A stretch of 64,000 nucleotides of DNA. It comes from OMII01 sp947467385 (GTDB lineage: Bacteria; Bdellovibrionota_C; UBA2361; OMII01). Shown here in pieces: positions 18,421 to 26,710 of this stretch (position 1 is its first letter; every line of letters starts with the position of its first letter). The DNA lies in the NCBI GenBank assembly GCA_044360075.1, contig JBIKLA010000009.1, forward strand, positions 1 to 64,000, given 5' to 3'. A program made the translations under genes and the position numbers. The notes below the pieces were generated by a model. That model searched no databases. It saw nothing but the letters and a program-made list of their open reading frames with translations, and was not told the origin of the DNA.

Positions 18421-19008
18421 CTACAGCGTGGCGAATTCAATCGGCTGGAAGCAGTTGGGATAGTGGAAATCAGGCTCAATCGATGGCACCGGATGGGACG
18501 AAAGGAACTGCTTGACCGGCTTGTGGGCGATGCCGGAGACATGAATGAGGGAGCCCGTTTCAAGGGCAACCGAGAGATCGTCCCGAGCCACTCCCAGCAC
18601 AGCGGACCAGCCATGTTCGGACGCGCTCACCTCGATGGCGGTCACGTGCGGCTCAAGGGTGGCCTCCGCACGGGTGCGATAGCTGGTAAGGAGCACCGTC
18701 CACCACGCCCCCGCCGGGCTGACGTTGAATTCCTGGTACCTCCCGCCCCGATCCCGAATGAAGAATTCAGCAACGTCCCGCTCCCAAAGCCCCTCTACGA
18801 ACTCTCCAAGTTGCAAGTTCCTATCGAAGTCCGGCTGGCCTGGAACATTTGCTAAAAACCACAGGGTGCTGGGGTCAAGCACGAAGGTCCAGTCAAAGGA
18901 GGAGCTCAACGACGCACCCTTCCAATCTGCGGAGACCGACTGCTTAGGGACCTGCCGCACCTCTGCCGAAGAAAGGGCCTTCGGTGAGCGAAAGATTCTG
19001 ATATCCAC
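18421..19008 (-). CDS. CBM9/DOMON-like carbohydrate-binding domain protein
   Basis: 195 residues from the GTG at 19008, chosen because AGGAG stands 8 bases ahead and the upstream gene ends 11 bases away. The fold signals are those of a family-9 carbohydrate-binding-like beta sandwich: an early DWTFVLDPSTLWFLANVPG strand pair, the central FIRDRGGRYQEFNVSPAGAWWTVLLTSYR, and a terminal HYPNCFQPIEF. No signal peptide is seen, so it should be cytoplasmic. It follows a GH15-like gene by 10 bases, suggesting a shared role in handling an internal glucan or oligosaccharide. The exact ligand is unknown. Confidence 0.55.
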   Translation of the reverse strand: MDIRIFRSPKALSSAEVRQVPKQSVSADWKGASLSSSFDWTFVLDPSTLWFLANVPGQPDFDRNLQLGEFVEGLWERDVAEFFIRDRGGRYQEFNVSPAGAWWTVLLTSYRTRAEATLEPHVTAIEVSASEHGWSAVLGVARDDLSVALETGSLIHVSGIAHKPVKQFLSSHPVPSIEPDFHYPNCFQPIEFATL

Positions 19009-19018
19009 CGGCGCTCCT

Positions 19019-20731
19019 CTATCCCGCAGACATTTGTAGCAGGTGGTCAAGCGCGCGCGATTCCCGCACGTACGCATCGACAATCAGCGCCGCTTCCTGT
19101 GCCCGCTCGAACGCAAGCCCGAGCGCCGCTTGGGCCATAAGGAGCGGCGAATTATGATTCGCTTTCCACAGCCTGTCCCTTGAGTCCAGCGCAAATGCCT
19201 CCGGCAGAATCCCCTGCGGTATCTCAAAGTCGCGATTCTTTCCGGCTACGTGAAGCACCTGGGGATGCGTCGTTATGAACGAGAGAGAGCGCTTGAGGTG
19301 CCTGTCCGCGTAAAGGAACGACTCGATCTCGCGCGCTCCGGAGTCGATAAACCGCCGGTAGAAGTACGCGGCTAGAAGAGGGTCGAAGAGGCTCCACTGG
19401 GCGGGCTCCATCTCTTTGCCGCGCGCCGCGAACTCTCCCTTGTCCGAGGGCTCTGTGTTGCGGAAGTAATCCTGCCCGACATAGCGATCGGGCCCGTCGT
19501 GCAGGTCATTCTCCCAGCGCCGAAAGCCTGCCTCTCCCATGTTGCGGTACACCGTGCGGAGGATCGTATTCTGGCGGCTGAGTGACAGGTGACAGTCGAA
19601 TGGGTAGAGCAGCAGCAGCATCGCTGAGTCGTATGGACGCCGATCACACTCAACCGCGAGCCCACGCTCGGGAATGCGCTCGTTCACCGTCCCAAGGCAG
19701 CGCTCAAGGGTTTCTTGAAGCTGCTGCTTGAACGCCTCGCCGTCCTGCTTGCCATAATACTCGACCGGAAGCCCCTCCCACCCCTCGCGCTCGTGGAACC
19801 TCTTTGCCTCATGCAAGGCCGCCACGACGATGCCCACGCTGGTTGCGCGGCGCCATTCCCGGATGTCTTCCCATGGGCCGTAGTCAAGCGTGTTGTGAAC
19901 GCCCGCCCCAAAAAACATCTTGATCGTCGCGGGAAGAATGGAGTCTGTCGCAGATTGGTTTGGATCCAGCGTGCGCAGGTCGAATGTTCCATTTCCCGCA
20001 CGCGGGCCGTAGAGGCTGCTCTGGTTAGCGAAACGGTACGGGGCCCAGACGATCGCGCCCAGGGCGTCGAGCTGCTGGTGCCCCCAGTCGTGGTTGCAGA
20101 AGCCGATCTCGCCGCTGTCGGCCACCGAGAACTTTATGTGAGGGCCGTTGTTACCCTCGATAAAGAGCTGCCTCCTCTGCTCAAGGGGCCCCCAGTGGAA
20201 CTGCAGTATCTTGTCGCGATGCTCGGGGCTCCCCGCAAAGCTCCACAGGTTCTTTACGATCTGCTCAGCCCTGTCGGGAAATCCAGCCCGATTGAGCGCC
20301 GCCGCCGTAATGATGCTGTCGCGCGCCCACATGTTTCTTGAGTAGTCCTCGTGATGGTGACTCGACTGTTCGTAGGAGAGGATCTGGTTTTGTACAGCCG
20401 CGGTGATGGCTCCCGTCTTGAACCCAACCAGCGAGAGGTCGAGCACCGGATGGGCCAGGATTTGGTGAAGATCATTGATGTTAAGCGGCCGCTCCTTTCC
20501 TATGAACTGCTCGAATGGATGCTTGTGCGCCAGCTGTGGAGAGACCTTGATGGCATTGAGGGCTGGGAGCCCAACATCCCGGAAGCGGGTGATACCCTGC
20601 GGATCAAAAAGCTTAAGTGAAATGGGGCGGTCGGAGTTTTGGGGTTTGAGAAGCCCCTGGGCAAGGTCTGCATGCCACTGGCTGTCGGAGACTCGGGAGG
20701 ACAACTTTGGGTTCTGTTCCGAACGGATCAT
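19019..20731 (-). CDS. GH15 / phosphorylase-kinase-like glycoside hydrolase
   Basis: The reading frame is open to 20833. The ATG at 20731 is taken as start (570 residues), but an upstream start cannot be excluded. The protein looks like an alpha/alpha-six-barrel enzyme. It has SRNMWARDSIITAAALNRAG, comparable to the W-P-R-D loop of GH15 glucoamylases. It also has YGPWEDIREWRRATSVGIVVAALHEA, similar to the phosphorylase kinase alpha-subunit barrel. The C-terminal stretch ends GILPEAFALDSRDRLWKANHNSPLLMAQAALGLAF. It likely acts on alpha-glucans. There is no signal peptide on the chosen start. It is probably cotranscribed with the CBM9-like gene. Confidence 0.6.
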   Translation of the reverse strand: MIRSEQNPKLSSRVSDSQWHADLAQGLLKPQNSDRPISLKLFDPQGITRFRDVGLPALNAIKVSPQLAHKHPFEQFIGKERPLNINDLHQILAHPVLDLSLVGFKTGAITAAVQNQILSYEQSSHHHEDYSRNMWARDSIITAAALNRAGFPDRAEQIVKNLWSFAGSPEHRDKILQFHWGPLEQRRQLFIEGNNGPHIKFSVADSGEIGFCNHDWGHQQLDALGAIVWAPYRFANQSSLYGPRAGNGTFDLRTLDPNQSATDSILPATIKMFFGAGVHNTLDYGPWEDIREWRRATSVGIVVAALHEAKRFHEREGWEGLPVEYYGKQDGEAFKQQLQETLERCLGTVNERIPERGLAVECDRRPYDSAMLLLLYPFDCHLSLSRQNTILRTVYRNMGEAGFRRWENDLHDGPDRYVGQDYFRNTEPSDKGEFAARGKEMEPAQWSLFDPLLAAYFYRRFIDSGAREIESFLYADRHLKRSLSFITTHPQVLHVAGKNRDFEIPQGILPEAFALDSRDRLWKANHNSPLLMAQAALGLAFERAQEAALIVDAYVRESRALDHLLQMSAG

Positions 20732-20899
20732 GCGCCAACCACCCCCCCTAAAACCATCAACATCCGAAGAGCGTAGCGACAACCAGCCATTCAACAAAGG
20801 GGAAATCGTTAGCACAATCCTCACAAACCCCATAAGACTCGATAACCACTGCGTTTTTTACAATCACTCCGCCCCTCATCCCAGCCCCTACCGCCCGAT

Positions 20900-20922
20900 C
20901 ACGAGTTCTCTGAGAACTTGTG
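20900..20922 (-). repeat. REP-like palindrome, copy 2
   Basis: An 11-base stem (CACGAGTTCTC against GAGAACTTGTG) has one G-T pair and a single central base at 20911. It is in the 370-base divergent interval between the GH15-like gene and the small zinc-ribbon gene. Its stem positions 5-6 from the centre read T-A and G-C, where copy 6 has C-G and A-T. Confidence 0.8.
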
Positions 20923-21097
20923 GCTAGCGCGGGGATGGCGTTCTGTTAAAAAGGGGCTGGTTCTAGTAGGGTTTCCGAACAGTGTATTATTTGGGTAGAG
21001 GATAAAGCACTGCTTCCGCTTCGCTTGGGGGTAGCCCGGTCGACGCGGGAGTAGTGACGCAAAGACAGAAGGTTTTAAAAATGAAAGGAGGCCCACG
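20923..21097 (+). promoter_or_regulatory. Structured leader of the 21098 gene
   Basis: An outer stem (CACTGCT near 21009 with AGTAGTG near 21051, one mismatch) encloses CCCG/CGGG around GTCGACG. It is followed by an A/T-rich stretch and a strong Shine-Dalgarno (AAAGGAGG). It could be a structured 5' untranslated region. GACGCAAAGAC resembles one strand of a c-di-GMP riboswitch, but the order of the other elements does not fit. Confidence 0.35.
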
Positions 21098-21565
21098 ATG
21101 AATAATCGTGTCCGTCTGCGGTTGAAGCCCCCTGAATTTGTTCGTCAGTGCCCGGTTTGTGACTTGGGCCATGAGAAGCACAATCAGGTGTGCTGCTCAG
21201 AATCCTGCGACGAGCGTCTTGAGGATGCGCGGGTCAGCATAGGCTGGTTGAGGATCGTCAACACCAACCTGTGGTCTGAGTTGCACGAGCTTCAAGAGCG
21301 TCTCGGTCGAGTCCAAGTCAAGCTTGAAAAAGCGGAAGCCGCCTCCGCGCGGCTCGCGCTTTCTTGGCAGGTGTCTGTGTATGAGGGCTTTTTCGAGCGG
21401 GCTAATAAGCTCGGAGATCGTGGAAGTAAAGCGAACCGTCAAGTGTTCGCTCTCTTGTGCAAGTTCAAGCCTCTCGAAAAGCGCTGGAAGAAATTGGTTA
21501 AGAATTGCCGGGAGTCCTCCCTTGAAGTGAGGGAGCTTGAGGCAATTATCGACAAGGCTTTGTAA
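21098..21565 (+). CDS. Small zinc-ribbon/coiled-coil protein, unknown
   Basis: 155-residue soluble protein not recognised from any family. AAAGGAGG lies ideally before the ATG. The N-terminal segment holds Cys pairs (CPVC at about 18-21 and CCSESC at about 32-37) that could bind one zinc ion. The middle (about 50-90) is a likely coiled coil, LWSELHELQERLGRVQVKLEKAEAA. The C-terminal half is very basic, with a final charged helix. Such architecture suggests nucleic-acid or protein binding. It stands alone, converges on the radical SAM gene, and has a structured leader. Confidence 0.7.
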   Translation: MNNRVRLRLKPPEFVRQCPVCDLGHEKHNQVCCSESCDERLEDARVSIGWLRIVNTNLWSELHELQERLGRVQVKLEKAEAASARLALSWQVSVYEGFFERANKLGDRGSKANRQVFALLCKFKPLEKRWKKLVKNCRESSLEVRELEAIIDKAL

Positions 21566-21646
21566 ACCCTGGGGAATGTGGCGTTGCTCATTCCTCACGG
21601 AATGTCTGCGCGTCACACCCCCTCTCTTTTCGTCCGGCGTAATCTC

Positions 21647-23182
21647 CTAACCAAAAGCCGTGCGCTGCTGCCGCTTAAGGGCAACCTGTGGGCCTCTCCG
21701 CTTGGCCCGGCCCTGCACGCCACAGCTTGGCACATACGTGCGAAGGAACAGCGGAACATCATCACGCCCGCCTCTCATATAATCCTCTGTCAGGTCTGAA
21801 CCGAACGCATCAAGCCCCAAGCCTCGCTGGGTTTGAAGAAAAACGGCGACATGCTCCACAAGGCTCTTGAGGCTTATCGATGCGCGCCGCCCAACAACGC
21901 CGAAGAGCCAATCACTAAACTCCATGAATCCCTGAAAGGCCGACTCAATGCCTGTCCAAAGAAGGTGCCTGGTCTTGAGAAAATTGCCGCTGTTGGCAAT
22001 GAGGTCCCAGTAGCGCGCGAACCGCCCGATACGCTGGAGCTCAAGGAACGAAAGATCCTGATTCTGCAAGATCTCGTAGGGTGGCTCGTCGCTAAAGTGC
22101 ATCGCAAACCGCGCTTCGTGCCGAACGATAGGAGTGCCCCGCAACTTCTTGAGTATTCCCACCTGAATCTCCTGCGGATTGAGTGCCACAAGCTGGTCGA
22201 ACCCCCGGCCAAAGCTCTCAAGGTCTTCACCCGGCAGTCCTGCAATAAGATCCACATGCAGGTACGCCTCGGTGTGCCGGCGGAGGAAGTCGAGGTTATC
22301 CACGAGCTTCGCAACATCCTGGCGCCGGCTAATCAGGGCGCTGACCTCAGGATTAAGCGTCTGGACACCGATCTCAAGCTGCAAGCTTCCACGCGGAAAC
22401 CGCGCCACCGCATCCCGCAGCTGCGGCGGAAACCTGTCCGGCACCATCTCAAAGTGAACAAAGAGGCCAGGCACCATGCGGTCTAGGAAAAATTGAAGGA
22501 TTGAAAGTGACGTCCTCACGTTGAGATTAAAGGTGCGGTCGACGAACTTAAACGTTCGGGCACCGCGCGCATAGAGGAGGTCGAGCTCTCCCAACACGGA
22601 ATCGAGGCCGAACTGGCGCACCGGGATATCGAGCGACGAGAGGCAGAACTCACACGTAAAGGGGCACCCGCGAGATGCCTCAACGTAGATAACCCGATGG
22701 GCGATGTCTTCGTCCGAGTAAAACCGGTACGGAAGCGCGACCTGGCCGAGATCAGGCAACCTAGCCTGGATTCTCGCGGGAATATCCTTTTCACTCGCAA
22801 GGAACTTTTTGCATAAGGAGTAGAACTCAAGGTCAGCCTCACCGGCGATCACGCAGTCGGCAGCCGCGACGATAGGCTGCGCTTCTGGCTCATGGCTAAC
22901 TTCTGGGCCACCGAGCACAATGCGGATGTCCGGCCTCACCTTCCTGATAATTGAGATCACTTCATGCGTCCGGACCGTGTTCCAGATGTACACCCCGAAT
23001 CCGATGATCCGAGGCTCCTCTCGCAAGAGCGCCTCTGCGATTTCCCGGGCAGGCTGCACAACCTCAAACTCAACTATTCTGGCGTCACCCTGGAGCTCGG
23101 CCATATTGGCGTAAAGGCACCGAAGCCCCGCGGATGCGTGGATGTAGCGGGCATTGAGGGTACACAGGAGGATACGTGCCAT
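21647..23182 (-). CDS. B12-binding-domain radical SAM protein
   Basis: 511-residue enzyme of the cobalamin-dependent radical SAM group (DUF4080-like). The N-terminal B12-binding Rossmann-like domain (about 1-140) contains VLGGPEVSHEPEA. The radical SAM barrel has the 4Fe-4S cysteines in CPFTCEFC near 173-180 and the GGE-like/SAM stretches EIGVQTLNPEV and DLIAGLPGED. The C-terminal domain (about 370-490) matches DUF4080. The reaction is unknown; related enzymes methylate or rearrange unactivated carbons. The C-terminal tail is Arg/Lys-rich. Confidence 0.85.
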   Translation of the reverse strand: MARILLCTLNARYIHASAGLRCLYANMAELQGDARIVEFEVVQPAREIAEALLREEPRIIGFGVYIWNTVRTHEVISIIRKVRPDIRIVLGGPEVSHEPEAQPIVAAADCVIAGEADLEFYSLCKKFLASEKDIPARIQARLPDLGQVALPYRFYSDEDIAHRVIYVEASRGCPFTCEFCLSSLDIPVRQFGLDSVLGELDLLYARGARTFKFVDRTFNLNVRTSLSILQFFLDRMVPGLFVHFEMVPDRFPPQLRDAVARFPRGSLQLEIGVQTLNPEVSALISRRQDVAKLVDNLDFLRRHTEAYLHVDLIAGLPGEDLESFGRGFDQLVALNPQEIQVGILKKLRGTPIVRHEARFAMHFSDEPPYEILQNQDLSFLELQRIGRFARYWDLIANSGNFLKTRHLLWTGIESAFQGFMEFSDWLFGVVGRRASISLKSLVEHVAVFLQTQRGLGLDAFGSDLTEDYMRGGRDDVPLFLRTYVPSCGVQGRAKRRGPQVALKRQQRTAFG

Positions 23183-23309
23183 TCCGGGGCCCAGACTCTC
23201 CCATCTGGGGCGAATTTTCCAGCCTTAGCGCAGGGGCGGACCTAACCGCGATCAGCGCCATCGGGCCCTCGGTAGTGCAAGCTACCGTGGCGCCTTCCGG
23301 AGAGATTTT

Positions 23310-23735
23310 ATGCTTACTACCTGGGTCATCATCGCAAGCAGGGACCAAGTCCGCATTTTTAGCCGCCAGGGTCTCGGAAAGCTACAGCTTGAGTATGAGG
23401 TTGGAAACGCCGCAGGACGCCTCAAAAACCAGGACATCGAGAGCGACAAGCACGGCGCAAGCACCGACAACCGCTACATTGGACGGCATGCGTACTCGAC
23501 AGAAGAGGAGGCTCGTGACCGGGCGCTGGTGGATTTCTACCGCGGCGTTATCCACCGCCTCGATCACGAATTCGTCTCACGGCGCATCGACCGGCTCGTC
23601 ATCGCAGCGGAGCCCAGGCTCCTCGGCTTTATTCGGCCTCTCCTTACGCCGGCGCTCGACCGAGCCCTGACCCAGGAAATTCGCAAAGATCTCTGGCACG
23701 AGCGAGGCGAAGAGATAGGCGAGCGATTGAGCTGA
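23310..23735 (+). CDS. Host-attachment-like protein (baeRF12 family)
   Basis: The 141-residue product resembles 'protein required for attachment to host cells', now recognised as a bacterial relative of the archaeo-eukaryotic release-factor eRF1 domain. The start TTWVIIASRDQVRIFSRQG and the centre FYRGVIHRLDHEFVSRRIDRLVIAAEPRLLGFIRPLL, with the ending TQEIRKDLWHER, are all typical. GGAGAG precedes the ATG. The family's true function is unclear, possibly RNA or ribosome binding. The 3' part overlaps an open frame on the other strand. Confidence 0.8.
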   Translation: MLTTWVIIASRDQVRIFSRQGLGKLQLEYEVGNAAGRLKNQDIESDKHGASTDNRYIGRHAYSTEEEARDRALVDFYRGVIHRLDHEFVSRRIDRLVIAAEPRLLGFIRPLLTPALDRALTQEIRKDLWHERGEEIGERLS

Positions 23736-23917
23736 GCGAGGTGGGGATCGAGCTGCAGCTCTTCCACGGTATTGCTGTGCGACGAGTAATCCATGAGCGC
23801 TTTGGCACATGAGCCAATCGCCCCCGACAGCACCATCACCACCGTCGCGATGATGATGAGCCGTATAATCTTTTTGTGCTCCGCAGATATGCGGTTTCCA
23901 GGCGGCTCCTTGGTCAT
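23564..23917 (-). CDS. Possible small membrane protein, overlapping frame
   Basis: The first 60 or so residues contain a basic start, a hydrophobic segment (IIRLIIIATVVMVLSGAIGSC, about 17-37) and an acidic tail. This suggests a small single-pass membrane protein downstream of, and coupled to, the acyl-CoA dehydrogenase (stop 14 bases away). The 3' half, however, runs antisense to the attachment-like gene and reads like shadow sequence. Either the real gene is shorter through a frameshift, or it truly overlaps. Confidence 0.35.
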   Translation of the reverse strand: MTKEPPGNRISAEHKKIIRLIIIATVVMVLSGAIGSCAKALMDYSSHSNTVEELQLDPHLAQLNRSPISSPRSCQRSLRISWVRARSSAGVRRGRIKPRSLGSAAMTSRSMRRETNS

Positions 23918-23931
23918 GGCATCACGTGCGC

Positions 23932-25095
23932 CTACGCTTTCTCGAACCGCAACCGCGGCAGCCCCAGGATGCGCTCGGCTATGATTGAGCGCTGAATCTC
24001 AGACGTCCCCGCCGCAATAGTCCTGCCACGGGAATAGAGGTAGCGATGCGTATCTTGTGCCGCTTCCCCGCGCGCCTCACCCAGAGCTCCCTTGGTGCCC
24101 TGCAGTGCCAGCGCCAACGAGCAGAGACGCTGAAAAGACTCACTCCACAGCAGCTTGTCCATGGACCCCTCTGGTCCCGGTGCGTCGCCACGCGAGTACT
24201 TGAGGAGATGCGAATACGCGAGGGCCCTAGTTGAGCACGCCGTTGCCACAGCATTCGCCAATTCGATGCGGGCGGCCCCAGAAACGGCATTCCCGTGCGT
24301 CCGAAGCAGCCCATTGAGCGCCACCTCTGACTGAAGCTGCCGGGCGAAGGTCAGCACCACCCGCTCAAACATGAGGGTCGAGATCGCTATCTTCCAGCCA
24401 TCTCCATCCCTCCCAACGAGATTTTCAGCCGGTACAAAAACGTTGTCGAAGAACACCTCGTTGAATTCCTTGTCCCCGCTGGCCTGCTGCAACGGCCGCG
24501 TCTTTATGCCGTCCGACTTCATGTCAACAAGCAGGTACGAAAGCCCCTCATGCTTCTTCAGAGAATCCGAGGTTCGGCACAGCACAAAGCACCAGTCTGC
24601 GATGTGCGCAAAGCTCGTCCAGATCTTCTGGCCCGAGAGGCGATACCCGCCGTCGACCGGCGTCGCCCTTGCCTTCACCGCCGCCAAGTCGCTCCCCGCG
24701 CCGGGCTCCGAAAAGCCCTGGCACCAAATGTCATCTCCAGAAAGTATGCGCGCCAAGAAGCGGGTGCGCTGCGCGTCACTGCCGTGGGAGATGAGAACAG
24801 GACCGACCATCGTGAGGCCAAAGAGCCCCAAAATCTGCGGTGCCGAGACCCGCACCAGCTCCTCCTGCACGATCGCCTCCTCGACAAGCGAAAGGCCCCG
24901 GCCCCCGAACTGCTCGGGCCAGTGCGTGCCGAGCCACCTGCCCTGCGCAAGCTTTTGCTGCCACTCACGACCAACTTGCTCGAACGCTGCCAGTGACGTG
25001 TCTGCCGCCGCTTGCGTCGGCGGATTTTGTGCGAGCCACTCCCTGAGGCTCTGGCGAAACGATTCGCTCTTCTCTGAAAGGGCTAACCTAAGCAA
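23932..25095 (-). CDS. Acyl-CoA dehydrogenase
   Basis: FAD enzyme introducing the C2-C3 double bond in an acyl-CoA. The 387-residue product has the acyl-CoA dehydrogenase N-domain, the middle signature WCQGFSEPGAGSDLAAVKARA (FAD/substrate loop, about 130-150) and IWTSFAHIADWCFVLCRT. The C-terminal flavin helix region RGRTIAAGTSEIQRSIIAERILGLPR is close to the end. Its substrate range cannot be told. It lies upstream of a possible small membrane gene and near zwf, but no beta-oxidation partners are adjacent. A fatty-acyl-CoA synthetase is 30 kb away. Confidence 0.9.
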   Translation of the reverse strand: MLRLALSEKSESFRQSLREWLAQNPPTQAAADTSLAAFEQVGREWQQKLAQGRWLGTHWPEQFGGRGLSLVEEAIVQEELVRVSAPQILGLFGLTMVGPVLISHGSDAQRTRFLARILSGDDIWCQGFSEPGAGSDLAAVKARATPVDGGYRLSGQKIWTSFAHIADWCFVLCRTSDSLKKHEGLSYLLVDMKSDGIKTRPLQQASGDKEFNEVFFDNVFVPAENLVGRDGDGWKIAISTLMFERVVLTFARQLQSEVALNGLLRTHGNAVSGAARIELANAVATACSTRALAYSHLLKYSRGDAPGPEGSMDKLLWSESFQRLCSLALALQGTKGALGEARGEAAQDTHRYLYSRGRTIAAGTSEIQRSIIAERILGLPRLRFEKA

Positions 25096-25126
25096 GAAGC
25101 AAAACCTCCCAAGAATGACGACTGGT

Positions 25127-26662
25127 TTAAGGCTTTCTCCAAGAGTGGCGCATCGGCTTCAGCAGGTTGTCAGCCTCCGCTGGCCCCCACGTTCCGGCCT
25201 CATACGTCAGCACAGGCGGCGCCTCAGGGGACTTCCAAGCGTCGAATATCGGCGCAAGCAGGTCCCATGACTCCTCGATCTCGTCGTTGCGCGTGAAGAG
25301 AGTCGGATCTCCCTTCATAACGTCAAGTAGGAGCCGCTCGTAAGCCTCCGGCGAGGCAACTCCGAACGAACTGTCGTACGTAAAGTCCATCTCAACAGGC
25401 CGCACGCGCAGTCTTGGGCCGGGCGGCTTGGAGCTAATACGCAGCGACATTCCCTCTCGCGGCTGCACTTGAATTGAGAGCACGTTATGCTCAAGCTCCC
25501 CGACGTTGCGGCCCTTGAAGAGCGAATCGGGCGCTTTGTTGAAGAATATCGTAATCTCGGTAATACGCTTCGGAAGCCTCTTCCCAGCCCGGATGTAGAT
25601 CGGAACGCCGCTCCAGCGCCAGTTGTCGATCTCAAGCTTGAGCGCGACAAACGTTTCCGTTGAGGAGTCCGCGGCGACCCCTTTTTCCTGCCGATATCCC
25701 GGCACCCCCTCGCCTGCGACCGACCCAGCGGAGTACTGGGCCCTCACCGTATTGGTCCTGACCTCTTCTGCAGTCATTCGCTTAATCGACCGCAACACCT
25801 TGGCCTTCTCGTCACGGATGCTGTCAGCATCACTCAGGGAGATAGGGGGCTCGATGCAAAGCAGCGCAAGCATCTGCAGCACGTGGTTCTGCACGATATC
25901 CCGCAGGATTCCGTTTTGGTCAAAGTACGCAGCCCTGGTACCAATGCCGATATCCTCGCACACCGAAATTTGGATATGGTCAACGTACTTCCGGTTCCAT
26001 AGCGGCTCGAAGATACCGTTGGCGAAGCGGAAGACGAGAATATTTTGCACCGTCTCCTTACCAAGGTAGTGATCGATGCGGTAAATCTGCTCCTCGGCGA
26101 GGCTCTTTCGGATGACTGCGTTTAGGTCGCGCGCCGAGGCGAGATCATGCCCAAAGGGTTTCTCAACAACCACCGATGTGCGGCGATTTGACTTACCGAA
26201 GTCCTCGATAAGCCCCACCTCCTTGAGATTAGACGCAATGGGCCCAAAAAACTGCGGCGCCATGGCGAGGTAGTACACGTAGTTGAAGCGCTCCGAGAAC
26301 GGCGCACAAAGGCTCTCCATGCGCGACTTGAGCGCCTCAAAGTCTCCCAGCACCTCGCCGTTGCACGGCTGGTAGTGCAGGTTCTTGGCGAACCGCTCCC
26401 ACACGCCCGGGCTGATCGGGCGCCGCGAGTACTTCTTCACGCCCTCATACACCTTCGCGCGAAACTCATCGTCGCTGAGCTTCGACCGCGATGAGCCGAT
26501 TACGATGAAGTGCTCCGGCAGGTACTGATCCTCAGCCAAGTTGCACAGGGCCGGGATGAGCTTTCGCGAAGTAAGATCGCCGCTCGCCCCAAAGATCACC
26601 AGCAACGTCGCCGACGGGCGAACGATTCGCGTATCCTGCTCACTTTCCTTTGAGTTTGTCAC
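25127..26662 (-). CDS. zwf: Glucose-6-phosphate dehydrogenase
   Basis: First enzyme of the oxidative pentose phosphate pathway; it oxidises glucose-6-phosphate with NADP. The 511-residue product has the dinucleotide motif IFGASGDLTSRKL (about 23-35). The catalytic signature is RIDHYLGKETVQN near 194, with the His and Lys of the active site, and the C-terminal domain is of the usual length. The start is GTG at 26662 with AAAGGA upstream. It is followed, going upstream, by tal, so the two form a pentose-phosphate pair. Confidence 0.95.
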   Translation of the reverse strand: MTNSKESEQDTRIVRPSATLLVIFGASGDLTSRKLIPALCNLAEDQYLPEHFIVIGSSRSKLSDDEFRAKVYEGVKKYSRRPISPGVWERFAKNLHYQPCNGEVLGDFEALKSRMESLCAPFSERFNYVYYLAMAPQFFGPIASNLKEVGLIEDFGKSNRRTSVVVEKPFGHDLASARDLNAVIRKSLAEEQIYRIDHYLGKETVQNILVFRFANGIFEPLWNRKYVDHIQISVCEDIGIGTRAAYFDQNGILRDIVQNHVLQMLALLCIEPPISLSDADSIRDEKAKVLRSIKRMTAEEVRTNTVRAQYSAGSVAGEGVPGYRQEKGVAADSSTETFVALKLEIDNWRWSGVPIYIRAGKRLPKRITEITIFFNKAPDSLFKGRNVGELEHNVLSIQVQPREGMSLRISSKPPGPRLRVRPVEMDFTYDSSFGVASPEAYERLLLDVMKGDPTLFTRNDEIEESWDLLAPIFDAWKSPEAPPVLTYEAGTWGPAEADNLLKPMRHSWRKP

Positions 26663-26710
26663 AGCTATCCTTTTTACAATCTTCCGCGCCCGTCGTGTCG
26701 GCCGTCCCAG

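Noticed and set aside
21000..21070. c-di-GMP (GEMM-like) riboswitch in the 21098 leader
   Set aside because: One segment (GACGCAAAGAC) is similar, but the order and the GAAA-loop stem required by that class are absent.
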